Shown in pieces: positions 32,325-42,759 of a DNA stretch of 64,000 nucleotides; positions within the stretch are counted from its first letter, which is position 1, and each line of letters starts with the position of its first letter. The notes beneath the pieces were generated by a model that had not been told where the DNA came from, ran no database searches, and saw nothing but the letters and a program-made list of their open reading frames with translations. This DNA is from Lunularia cruciata (Eukaryota; Streptophyta; Marchantiopsida; Lunulariales; Lunulariaceae). A program made the position numbers and the translations under genes. The stretch lies in contig OX419755.1 in NCBI GenBank assembly GCA_948567375.1, positions 84,834,218 through 84,898,217 on the forward strand, read 5' to 3'.

Positions 32325-33062
32325 TATAATACCAAGGGTTAGCCATATGATCTAGATGTGAAATTCGGTTTGGTAACATCTAGAATGATGTTATACATGA
32401 TGGTCAAAATAGATCAGATAGAAGTATCACCAAAAGAGTACTTCTACTAATAGGGCAGAAACCAAAATAGACTTGAGAACCTTAGAACCAATAGCTAAAC
32501 ATATGATTTAAAGGTGAGAATTGGTTTGGTAACATCTAGAAGGATGTTACACATGATGGACTAAACAGATCAGAAAGAGGTATCACCAAAAGGGGACTTC
32601 TACTAATAGAGTAGGAACCGAAATATGCCTAAAATCTTTGAAGGCAATTTCGAAGGCCTAAACGGATGAATTAGGCCTTGAAAATGTGCAGATTCCCCCC
32701 CCAATGGAGGAAAGGCTGGCCTTCCCTCCCCCTGGTTTGTCTCATCAAGAGCTTTCCAATGGTACCTTACTCATGTGATTCTGAGATTCCTACAAGAAGA
32801 TTCCCTAAAAGATTCCCTCCGGTCAAAGCTTCTTTGACCAACCAGATAGGACCTAGACCAGACAGGTCACCCATCCAAGTAAGTAATCCAAGGGTGGAGC
32901 TTGCTGACATGTCACCTATCTGTGTCCCTAATCCTATGGTGGAGCTTCCTTGGATGAGATCCTCTTTGTCTATATAATAAAGAGAAGGTGCTCCCTTGGG
33001 GCATCGAATGTTTGAGTGTGCAATTTGTGTTTTCTCTCTTCTCTTGTCCTCAGAGAATTACA
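32325..33062 (+). repeat. family 1 3' LTR
   Basis: Begins TATAATACC (TG changed to TA) and ends GAATTACA. The few differences from the 5' LTR are mostly G-to-A or C-to-T, with a C run two bases shorter. Confidence 0.96.
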
Positions 33063-33067
33063 GGGTG

Positions 33068-33780
33068 ATAGACCTGTGAGCTATCTTTGAAGTTAAGTGT
33101 CCTATGGTGGACTTGGCTGCGTAATACAACTACGTACACTATGGGAATCCTAATTGCAATTCTTCTCCAAGTCCAAAGAAGGACCAGCCATGTAATGTTG
33201 TCTTGTAGTTCCCTTATCCAGTAGTGAAACTATGGATTAGGTCACACCCACCGACAAGGAGCTCCATGTCATAAAAGACAAGGTGGTAGAGGTAATGGTA
33301 GAGGACCTACACTTGGTAGGGGCCCAATACTTGCCCTTGCTTATGATATAGCCATGGCTACTTGGATTGAGCAATTGGACTGTAGATTGGCTAGCGTGGC
33401 CATAGCTCAAAGGAGATTAAATTCAAGTGTTGAGACTTCCACCTCTTATGCTAGTAATAGATATGTCATGGACTTCATGTGGTGAGTGGCACAAGTAGAT
33501 GCATCTATTGTAATGACTAGGAGTGCAATATGTTCTATAGAGCCTAAAAGAGCATTAATGGAGTTGGATCTATAGAGAGGAAAGGCTGGTAGACAAGTCA
33601 AACTTCCCCAATCTTTCACACTCTTTGAGGTACTACAAACAACATCCATGACCCCTAGATGTCCTAATACAGGTGTGGTAGGTGGTGATTGAGTGCATGA
33701 TTGACTAGATATTAGTGAGCCACCTTTTATTACAAAAATGGAGTCTAGCACAATGTTGGGAGTGGCTTAGTTGATTATAT
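33068..33780 (+). pseudogene. family 2 gag, copy A, second part
   Basis: It resumes after the family 1 element with text matching copy B 44760-45290. Landmarks are GGTAGAGGTAATGGTAGAGG, IEQLD.RLASVA.AQRR, TSYASNRYVMDFM and PKRALMELD. This part downstream of the zinc knuckles is a long Gag tail of unknown role, with several stops. Confidence 0.7.
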
Positions 33781-34059
33781 GCTTCCTTTTGTTCTCAATT
33801 ACTAACATATTTACATTGGGAATTGGACAAGCTCTAATGTTCTAGTTAAGTGCTACACTTTGTGAGAGTAGAGATGGTGTGGTTCTTGCTGCTAGAGCAG
33901 AGGTGGTTGATAGTGGAGCTGACTTGGTTAAGGATTATGGGATCTATTCAACAATCAATTGTTTATGGTAGGCAATAGCAATTAGGTTGGAGGATTTACC
34001 AACTACACCTACCTTGAGCAAGCTTGCCTCACACTTGGAGTTGTCCTATTGGACAACCA

Positions 34060-34260
34060 AAGTGGGAGTTTTTGTTTGGTGGGACCTTAAGGGAAGGTCT
34101 ATACACCATAGAGGATCTTATTAGACTCTTGTATATAGCCCTTTATGTTGGGGAAGGCTACAATTATGGTCTTGAGCTATGAAAGACAATGTTGTGAAGT
34201 GTCCATTTCAGACCCATACATCTCTAGGAATGGTTCTACATAGTACATCTGTGGAGAGCT
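34060..34260 (+). pseudogene. family 2 protease region, copy A
   Basis: FLFGGTLREGLYTIEDLI and the following residues match the copy B region at 45560-45730, where LDSSAHPLMLGKAEVVGLEL is readable. The place corresponds to the aspartic protease (the usual LIDSGA.....). In copy A the catalytic Asp region reads IRLLYIA, so it is destroyed. Confidence 0.55.
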
Positions 34261-34299
34261 CATTTTCTAGATTCAGCCTAGTCATCCAATTGATAGCTT

Positions 34300-36060
34300 T
34301 GTGGTGAGAGCTCAAGCCATTGCAATAGTAGCAAAGTCATATGATGTGCTAGTTGGTGGAGTAATGTTCTAGCCCATGGGTTTCAATATTGATTATTAGG
34401 AAGAGATAGCTTCCTATAGCCCAAGTTGGCATTTAGTTGGGGGATAGGTATGCCACCTACCAGTGTGCTTTACTAGTGGTTGCCTTGGCTCACTACAATC
34501 AAGGACCATGGCATTAGTTTCAACTTTTAGTGATTACATTACTTGGCCTGATGACTTATTAGAGGGGAAAATCCATGTGGAAGATATTCTAGTACTAAAG
34601 GAGATCACTTGGATTTGGAGTACAAGTGGGATTGTTCCATCCACCTTGGATGTTCCATTATGGAGTTATGGGGAGGAATTGTAGCAAAATGCGGATTTGT
34701 TGGTGCAATAAGGTTGGAGTGGAGCCTTTGTACCACCAAGAGACCAATATGAGGATTAGCCTTTGGAGTCTATTACCTTGTCATCTTTGGGTACCATACT
34801 TATTGCCTAATAATATTTAGCAAAAGGAGTATGCTTATTGGAGTTGTTTGGTAGGATTAGCACTAGACTAATTATGGCACTAAAGGCAAGTATATGGGTT
34901 TAGAAGTACTTATATATGGAGAGAGATGAGACTACTAGGTGAGTCTCTCTATAGACCATGCACGATTCTACCTACTTCATTGCAAGCGCCTTTGACAGCA
35001 CCCATAATGACCTTCTGGGCCCTTTCCTAAAGATTGCACGTAAATGTCAGGCCAAACTCTTGGCGGGACTGAGTCCAAATCCTTTGTAAGTCTTCTGGCA
35101 TTTTCTGAAAGTCCGGTAACATTTCAAAGATATTTTAAGCGTTGTTATTCATGCACCGGTCATTAAATCATTAACAATATTTTCCAACATGCGACTAGAA
35201 AAATAAGCAGCATGAGGTACACTTGGCCTATTGGTATCTTGAATTATTACCAATGTCAATAGTTAGGGGTTACCAAAAGACTCAATCGGAAGACATTTTC
35301 TAACTAAGGAAGCATGATCTAAAAAGACATGGTCCCATTCATTTGGTGATTTTGGATAGCCATGTTAGGGACATATCTGTGTTGGCTGAGGTTAGGCTAT
35401 AGATCTCTATTTTGGTGTGTTTTGAGAGATATTATGGATGCTTTGACATCTCTAAGTTCATCAGACCGTTTCTCTTGCCTACATTTTAGAGAACATTTCT
35501 TTGATGGGTGATTCTTGCACATGGGTGGTGGCAAGTACAAATCAAGTCTATTTTGGGATGGACTTGCTGTATTGTTGGATGCAACTAGAGCTGGATCACA
35601 AGCACATTGTCTTAGTCTTTGGTGAATGAACCTCTTAACGATAGAGAGGTTTAACCATGTGCCTATGATGGGATTCAATGGCTAGCTCACCTTATCATGG
35701 ATGATATTTTGGATGTTGAGTGCCAATATTAGATAGTGATAGTGGTTGATAGGTCATCTATGACAATGATGAACCTTGTTGGGCAACCCAAAGATGCTTT
35801 AACCACACTCATGAGTTTCTTAGGCTGACAAGCTCTTCAAGAAGGAGGTGTTGGACTTCTTTGGGAGTTATAGTTATAGCAATTGGTGGAGGCCAACACC
35901 AATGAGAGAGAGTGGGCAATGGGTTCTATATTGGTATAACCATTGTTTCAGTAGTCTTAAAAGCATCCAAGCATCAAGTGTTAGGTCAAGCTATGGACCT
36001 AAATTTTTTGACCTGGATTATGAGCCTTGGTTTGGTGGAGCAGCATAGGATGTGTTTGAT
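34300..36060 (+). pseudogene. cytosine-5 DNA methyltransferase domain in family 2 copy A, decayed
   Basis: A linker (VVRAQAIAIVAKSYDVLVGG, then GIVPSTLDVPLWS) is followed by motif I, CLLELFGRISTRLIMAL, near 34830, and then YLYMERDE. Motif IV is at about 35350 (PC retained, Gln changed to stop), motif VI is YILENISLMGD near 35485, and the distal part is ASSVRSSYGPKFFDL / QVLGQAMDLNFLTWI near 35960-36010. An extra stretch of about 250 bp (34961-35209) absent from copy B lies between motifs I and IV. Order and spacing match copy B, so the domain was part of the family before the copies diverged. Many stops: not functional. Confidence 0.82.
34961..35209. other. roughly 250-bp insertion in the copy A methyltransferase
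   Basis: Sequence from ACGATTCTACCTAC to ATAAGCAGCATG interrupts an otherwise continuous alignment with copy B at 48950. CATG-like bases flank it. It contains CAAGCGCCTTTGACAGCACC and no recognised domain. Confidence 0.6.
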
Positions 36061-36399
36061 AGGTATCACCACTCAGACACTTGTGACCTCTATGTCTATT
36101 GAGATGATTCAAGCACATGTAAGGGAAGATAGACCAAGTGTGCATGGTATTCTTGGGTTATAGCCAATGGCTATTAGTGAGAATGATCTACTTGGAGTTC
36201 ATCAAGGTGAGCTTGGTCTACAAGGGTTATACACTTGGTCTACTAGGGTTATACCCTTGGTCTACTTGGGATACAGTTAGAGGATATGTGGAGCTTGCAA
36301 TCAAAGCAAAGGGAGTTTTTTGCTCTAAGGTTGTGGACTCTAGTGGTTAGGAGCATGAGATTATTGTTCCCAAGGGCCTGGTATAGTAGCCAATCAATG

Positions 36400-37226
36400 C
36401 ATCTTCCACTCCTACATTGTTTATAGAGGATACTTGGGAGCTTGATATTGGACCCAAGCTTACAAGAGGGAGAAAGACTGAGAGTTTGGAGGTTCTTGAG
36501 TAGCTATATAAGTTGTTTTGCCTTTAGTATGAAGGATTTGGGTACTCTAAAAGGACTTGGTATTTGGATTGAGTTAACTAGTAATACAGTAGTTTTTCAA
36601 CGTCCTTACAGATATAGCGATATGGAGAGCATTGATTTAGAGCCGAAGTAGAGACATTATTGAGGTTAGTTTGGTGGAGATTTTACATGGAAAGTATGCT
36701 TTAGTTGTAGTGATGCCGGCCAAGAAGGATATGCATGCATGAAAATACATTGATAGGTGGATATATGGAGATTACTATCCTATTTATTGATATATTAGGG
36801 CTGATTGGTATGCTATGCTTACACCAAAAGAGATCATTGATGCAAATAGGCATGCAAAGCTCTTCAATTTTTGGATCTCTCTACAAAATATCATTAATTG
36901 CCAATTAGGGAGGAGTACAAGTACAAGATAACATTTTGGGTAATTGATCCTCATGGCAACAATATACTATATCAATGGAGATTCTTGCCATTTAGGTTAA
37001 TGAACACTATTGCCAATTTTTAAAGGGTCATAAACATGATCCTAATAGGATTAGATTTTGCTTGGTGTTATATTGATGATATTTTGGTCTATAGCACTAT
37101 TGTTGAGGAGCATGAGAGACAATTGTTGGAGTTGTTTGAGAGATTAAGATCTTATGGACTCAAATTACATCTTGGGAAGTGTAGATTCTTCCACAAGCAA
37201 GTTGAGTATTTGGAACACATTATCTA
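36400..37226 (+). pseudogene. family 2 reverse transcriptase, copy A, first part
   Basis: EDTWELDIGPKLTRGRKTE opens the segment and is followed by RT blocks. The active site FAWCYIDDILVYS is intact at about 37057-37095, with RLRSYGLKLHLGKCRFFHKQ behind it. The frame changes several times before that. It ends at ATCTA, the target of element D1, and continues at 54804. Confidence 0.88.
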
Positions 37227-38020
37227 TGTGACAACTTGGCAAATATCACTTTTGCGGTAATCAGGTATGTAAAGTTTGTTCTTGTAGAGATACTGGTCAG
37301 AATTGGTTAAATATGAAGTCAAACATCACAAGTAGTTCTTCTTGGGTTTCTCTTTAATCTCTCAAGTAGCAACTACATCCAGAAGAGAGTAACAAGCTCA
37401 CAATCTTGACAACTTGTCACAAATTCCCACACCCATAATCACAAACATAGCAAATTCTGTCCAAACAAATCTTGATTGTGATTATTCAGATTCTCTCAAA
37501 GACGGCACTTCACTCCAAAATGACTTTGCTCAGAATTGTGTTCCACCCCTCCACTAAAGGCACAACTTCCTCAATCAAAATTGCTTCACATCAACCATGC
37601 ACTACACTCACAAATGTAGAATATTACCAACACTACAATTCCTCTAAGATCTATCAAGGCATTGCTCCAATTGCACTTCACTTAGGATCAAACACACAAA
37701 ATGAAGGTCAAGCTGCAGAATCTAACATCCAATACACTTTGATTTGCAGTTCAGAATTCTCCACACACTCACAAACACACACACAAAGTTGAGACTCGGA
37801 ATTAAGCTCAAGCAACGAGCATTGAAATCAGCACTTTGCTCTATCTATCTTTAGAAATTATGAATATTGAACAACATATCACTATGAATGCCTCCCTTAA
37901 TTAGTAGATCAATCAATAATTATCTAACAACTATACTGTTCTACAACAATTCTTCTAACCTACAGATTTGAAATGATAATGCACCTCTTCATATCTGCCT
38001 CTTCAAATCTCAAAATTGTT
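37227..38020 (-). other. D1 non-coding terminal region (about 800 bp)
   Basis: Aligned by eye with the first 800 bp of D2 (61476-62280) at about 80 percent: AAATATCACTTTTGCGGTAATC, GTAGTTCTTCTTGG, AGAGAGTAACAAGC, TCCACCCCTCCACT. No open frame is conserved between the copies. It would be the 3' UTR or 3' LTR relative to the minus-strand ORF. Confidence 0.65.
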
Positions 38021-38021
38021 A

Positions 38022-40235
38022 CTACTCCAATCCGATGGCAACCTCTTCTTCAGCTTCCAAACCCGATGATCTTCCTACCACTTCTCCTTCTTTGGGTATA
38101 TCTGATTCTACCAAATCCTTCACTACTTTTATGACTTCTTCATTGGGAACTACAATTGAGCTCATGGGTAACCTTTCTATCTCCTTATCTCTTGACCCAC
38201 TCTTCTCTAATGTCTCAAATGTCAAATCCAAAGATACTTATACTCCTACTTTTGCAACTTCAGATTTCTTCTCCTCCTACACACTCCTCCTAATCCTTTC
38301 TAACTTGGAATTTACTAAATCTAATCTAAGATTGGCGTTGTCTCCTACTTCCAACATCTTCCTATCTACTCACTCCCTCAATTGAATCAGAAGAGTTTTC
38401 ATATCAATATCCTCTCCTTGTCTCTTCCTAGTTCCTACACAAGCAACTTTAATTCAAGTAGTCTTGCTTCTTCCAACCTTCCTTCAGCCTCGATGCACAG
38501 CATAGCTCTCAATTTTCCCACAACTTCTCCTATTGATTCTAATGCATAACGTCAAGATCGCTCTTCCCTCAACGCTTCCCAGTACACCTTCAACTCGTCT
38601 TCATACTCATTTGCAAGCAACTTCTTCTCCTTTGTATACTAAGAGCTCTGGGACTCAACACTTCTTACCAAGTCTTGCAATCTTTCTTCTTCTTGATATT
38701 TGATTGCCAACTCTCTCTACCATGCTTGATCTTTCTTGGCTGTGCTTTTCTTCAAGCCCTCTAACTCTTGCTCCATCATGGCTGCTAGCACTTTTACATG
38801 AATACTTTTGATGCATGCTTCATTGACCTCCTCATTCATCTTTTGTTAGCAACATTGTCTGCTCCTTCAACTCTTCAACTTGATGTTGCATTTCTCTCCC
38901 TCTTGACTCAAAAATCTCTTGCAACTTCTTGAAAGTCTTCTTCTTCAAGACTATATTCACCCAAAGCTCTTCAACTTCTTCTTTGTTTAGAGTTACCTGT
39001 TCTTGCAATCCCTTCACTTCAGCCAATAGATACTTCACCACCTGCAACTCATTCCTTACCTTCATTCAAGATTGCGGAATTACCCTCTGTTGCTCTTTCA
39101 ACAGCTCCAACAATGGAGTCATGACCTGCGCTAAATACTATACTCCTCCAAAGTTCTCTTCATATTTGGCCCCATCTTCATACTTTGCCTCTTCCACCAG
39201 CTTCTTCTTCCAAAGTCTTGATCTTTGTACTTTCAGCGATACTACATCTGCACTTCCTTCTTCCTTACCAATTGAACTTGGGCATGCAGGGTCTTCCTTC
39301 TTTTGATTGGTCTCAATCTCTTCCATGACCAAGGCTACACAAAGATTAGCACTTCCCTCCACACAATCAATCATCACATGAAAGTCTCCATCTTCTTCCG
39401 CTTCAGCCAATTGCTAAAATTCTTCTTCACCCTCACTCTCACTTCTGGATTCCCCACTTTGCAACATAAGCTCTACTTCTTCTGAGTCTTCTCCTTTAGA
39501 CTTTTTCTCCCCTTCAGACTCAATTTCTAGATGTTCTTCTCTCACCGCCTTCTTACCCCGCATAGTGAGTCTTTGGATCTTCCATTGTGTTGGTGGAAAC
39601 TCTTCGTCTTTGGGTTTAGTCTACTTCTTCATCTTTGGGTTTAGTCCGCTTCTTCGTCTTTGGGCTTCTGACTTCTTCTATCTCCCAATGTTCCATTCTG
39701 AGGAAATGATCATCATTGGCTCATAGGTGTGCCATGTAGTGATGTTCTTCTTCATCCGCTTCTTGTCGTAGATCAGGATGAAAATGTGATACCATGCAAT
39801 GCCTCTTCCTTGCAGTCAGCAAATTCAATCCAAAGTAGAAATGTGCTACAAATAGCACAAAATAATATGGAGGCAAATTAGTTCTCCAATTAACAACCGT
39901 CTGCCTTGTTTGCTGGTGGAAGCACTTCACTCAATTCACCTTCACTCTTGCAAACATCTGGTGGAAGAAGACCGCCTATTGCATGTTCACGTATGTTTTT
40001 TGTTCAGGTTTGAACATAGCCATTATAGCTCCTATGATGCTTTGTTTAATCGGGTCCTGATAGGACTCCACCTTGTAACCATTAGTTGTACATAGAGCAA
40101 AGAATGAATTGAAAATTTCCACCATCTCCTCAACAGCATCACACTTCCAATAGGAGGTGATCCTAGTTGGCTCTCTTGCTTCCTTTCCCAGCACTAACTT
40201 CCAATCCGCCTCAATCCATCGAGCCAGATTTCCTC
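38022..40235 (-). pseudogene. D1 acidic coiled-coil protein of unknown function, fragmented
   Basis: Minus-strand pieces read, from N to C, ARWIEADWKLVLGKEAREPT, then FNSFFALCTTNGYKVESY, YYFVLFVAHFYFGLNLL, MVSHFHPDLRQEADEEEHHY, a Lys/Glu/Ser-rich acidic region, and Leu/Glu/Lys heptad-like coiled-coil segments (38832-39065, 38022-38231). D2 has the same order (MVSHFHPDLRREVDAEEQQY and coiled coils). I do not recognise the family. The conserved region before the acidic part may be a Gag-like or structural domain. Stops and frame changes are common. The N-terminal part lies across copy B at 54034-54798. Confidence 0.6.
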
Positions 40236-40683
40236 TATCATGCCATTTGTAGTGCCGCATCTAGATGCTCGGACACTAGAGTTCCAGTGATAGTAGTTAG
40301 AGTTTTTCAGCAGTTTCTCATAGACTACTTTTCGATGGTCAGATTTTGTGTTCAGGGTACTAACTTCATGGTGGGGCCCACCATCACTTTGCACCGTTTG
40401 CACCGTTGAGTGTGCCATCAGTGGGACCGTTAGGGTTTCAGAGCTAGCTCAAGTCCAGGGTGTATAGTTTCAAAGTGAGCTCTAGAGAGCTCACTTCTTT
40501 GATGTTGAGCCTTCGAGTTCTTGGCTATGGTGGACAGAGGCCGCCGAGCGTCACCTAGATTCTCTATGCTTGAGTGGGTGTGGCTTGACTGTAATTAGTG
40601 CCTAGTTGTTGGTAGTTTATAGAGTGACAGATCAAGTACTGATCTGAGTTGAGTTGAGTTGAGAGTGGTAAGCAATCTGATTA
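40236..40683 (+). repeat. family 2 5' LTR of copy B, lacking its last 110 bp
   Basis: Starts TATCATGCC (TGTCA in other copies) and matches the LTR at 13274 and 53489 to CAATCTGATTA at 40683. Other copies continue TTGTGGCACTTTAGAG; this one changes to CATCAGAGAAGTG. The 3' portion of the LTR has been lost, and any primer-binding site with it. Confidence 0.85.
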
Positions 40684-42500
40684 CATCAGAGAAGTGAAGT
40701 CACGGGGAAATTGTGTGCATGAACTTTAAGTGTTGGTGGTATCTCCAAGCTCGTGGATTGTTGGTAGCTCAATTCAAGTTCAGTGTTTCCCTAGTGTGCA
40801 TAAGCTCGTTCAATTGATGCAGATTTGGCAGTTAGGCGGGCGGTGTGCGGAAGCGCTGGCCAAATTTTGAGCAAAGAAGGAGCAAATTTTGAGTAGTGGT
40901 TGTGATTTTGAGCTCAAGAGGTGAAGGCAAGACCAATTTGCTACGAGTTGGGCTCAGAAAGTCAAATTGAAGGTGGAGTTGGTGTAATACCAAGGGTTAG
41001 CCATATGATCTAGATGTGAAATTCAGTTTGGTAACATCTAGAATGATGTTATACATGATGGTCAAAATAGATCAGATAGAAGTATCACCAAAGAACGTAC
41101 TTCTACTAATAGGGCAGAAATCAAAATAGACTTGAGAACCTTAGAACCAATAGCTAGACATATGATTTAAAGGTGAGAATTGGTTTGGTAACATCTAGAA
41201 GGATGTTACACATGATGGAATAAACAGATCAGAAAGAGGTATCACCAAAAGGGTACTTCTACTAATAGAGTAGGAACTGAAATATGCCTGAAATCTTTGA
41301 AGGCAATTTTGGAGGCCTAAACGAATGAATTAGGCCTCAAAAATATGAAGATCCCCCCCCAATGGAGGAGAGGCTGGCCTTCCCTTCCTCCTGCTTTGTC
41401 TCATTGAGAGCTTTCCAATGGTACCTTACGTGATTTTGAGATTCCTATAGGAAGATTCCCTAAAAGATTCTCTCCGGTCAAAGCTTGTTTGACCAACCAA
41501 ATAGGACCTAGACCAGACAGGTCACCCATCCAAGTAAGTAATCCAAGGGTGGAGCTTGCTGACATGTCACCTATCTGTGTCCCTAATCCTATGGTGGAGC
41601 TTCCTTGGAGGAGATCCTCTTTGTCTATATAATAAAAAGAAGGTGTTCCCTTGGGGCATCGAATGTTTGAGTGTGCAATCTGTGTTTTCTCTCTTTTCTT
41701 GTCCTTGGAGTATTATAGTTGGGAAGCTATTCTCATGAATTTGTGTTTTGGAAAAACTTGTGTTGTCAATTTGGCTCGAGTGGAAAGTTAGCGGGGGGAT
41801 TTGGCAAACAGTCAACTTTAGGGTTTACGTCAGATTTTGGTTGGGATTTACGTCAGATTTTGGCCAGATTTAGAGGAGTTTTGCTAGTTTGGAGGACTTT
41901 CGTAGATTTGGAGAAGTTTTGCCAATTTTGGAGGAGGTTCGAAGTGGCAACAAGAAAGGCCTCATTTGGCTGAATTTTAGCATTTAGAGGCATAAGGCTA
42001 TGGGCTATGAGAGGCTACGAAAGCCTAGAAGGGCCAACAAGCCAGCTTGCTGGTGTGAGGCTTAGAGTAGATCTTGGTCATTGGTTGGCAAAATCTGCCT
42101 TCCTTGCTAGATTGTGCGCAACAAGGTTTGACCCCTAGATTTCTTGTTCCTAGACGGGTGCCCTAGCCAACTGGTCCACCCTCACTTGTTGTCCTAGTGA
42201 CGGTGCCACTGTTATCTATACACATGTAGCTTTGGCTAGGAGAGGCAGTTTGATCCCATTCTTGGTGATCTAGGTAGCTTAGCACTTAGATACAGACTTC
42301 TCTTATGTCAAATGCCAAATGGTGGCAGAGTCAATCTCGTGTTGTGTTATGAGATGAAGGGTTTTTGTTTAGATTTCTTGTGATTGGATCCCCTCCATTC
42401 TCTGCTTCCTATTTATGCATCACGTTTGTGTAAGGTGCCCTGACTTTTGAGCATTGGTGCTTTGGTGTGCTCTCGGTGGTGAGGCTGGAGTGATGACCAG
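40684..42500 (+). other. copy B leader region with family 1 solo LTR
   Basis: A G-rich, non-coding stretch with short repeats (TTTACGTCAGATTTTGG twice at 41824-41865). From 42060 it aligns with the copy A leader (GTTGGCAAAATCTGC, CTCACTTGTTGTCCTA, GTAGCTTTGGCTAG). AATGGTGGCAGAGTC near 42337 looks like a primer-site remnant but does not directly follow a recognised LTR. No gene seen. Confidence 0.55.
40983..41717 (+). mobile_element. family 1 solo LTR in copy B leader, TSD GTTGG
   Basis: 735 bp, TGTAATACCAAGGG to GGAGTATTATA (CA end mutated to TA), with perfect GTTGG repeats at 40978-40982 and 41718-41722. It is very close to the LTRs at 26456 and 32325, so the insertion is fairly recent and postdates copy B. 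Confidence 0.95.
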
Positions 42501-42759
42501 TCAGATTACCTTTGTTTCTCTCCGATGAGGTAGGAAGTGATGATCTACAGACCGTGAGAGTGCGTGTTATGATGGCAGGTTATAGGTTGCACTTTCCCCT
42601 AGTGTAGTTATCTTGGTTAGAGCTACATTAGTGGGTGGTGCTTAGTTGGTGTTGGCACGTGGTGGTGTTGGCACTTGGTGGGGTACTTGCGGTTATGACT
42701 TGCGATTACAGTTGGTGGTCTGGGTTTGCTGTTGTGGTTACTTTATCACGACAGAGTTC

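Larger units (their letters stand above)
26456..33062 (+). mobile_element. complete Ty3/gypsy chromovirus, family 1, TSD GGGTG
   Basis: A 6607-bp element with 739- and 738-bp LTRs, a tRNA-Met primer site, a single gag-pol reading frame, a purine tract before the 3' LTR, and perfect GGGTG direct repeats (26451-26455 and 33063-33067). The two LTRs differ by only about half a dozen substitutions plus a C-run length change, so this is the youngest insertion of the window. Domain order is gag-CCHC, protease, RT, RNase H, integrase, chromodomain, the layout of plant chromoviruses. In-frame stops make it non-autonomous as sequenced. It sits inside the gag of family 2 copy A. Confidence 0.96.
21537..37226 (+). 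mobile_element. Ty3/gypsy family 2, copy A (left part; continues at 54804 and 61131)
   Basis: Old gypsy element of the methyltransferase-carrying family. The left part runs from the 5' LTR at 21537 to the RT at 37226. There element D1 inserted with target duplication ATCTA. The RT sequence resumes at 54804, breaks at 55564 for element E, resumes at about 61131 in the integrase and breaks again at 61475 for element D2. Inside the left part lie a family 1 solo LTR (23175) and a complete family 1 element (26456). Alignment to copy B is continuous once these are removed. Stops and indels are dense, so the copy is dead. Its 3' end is beyond the window. Confidence 0.88.

Noticed and set aside
32678-32977. 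99-codon frame also present at 26817-27110
   Set aside because: Identical because both lie in the LTRs of the same element; no start context or domain.
21537-37226. Endogenous pararetrovirus as source of the RT
   Set aside because: Integrase with HHCC finger, LTRs and target duplications show an LTR retrotransposon.
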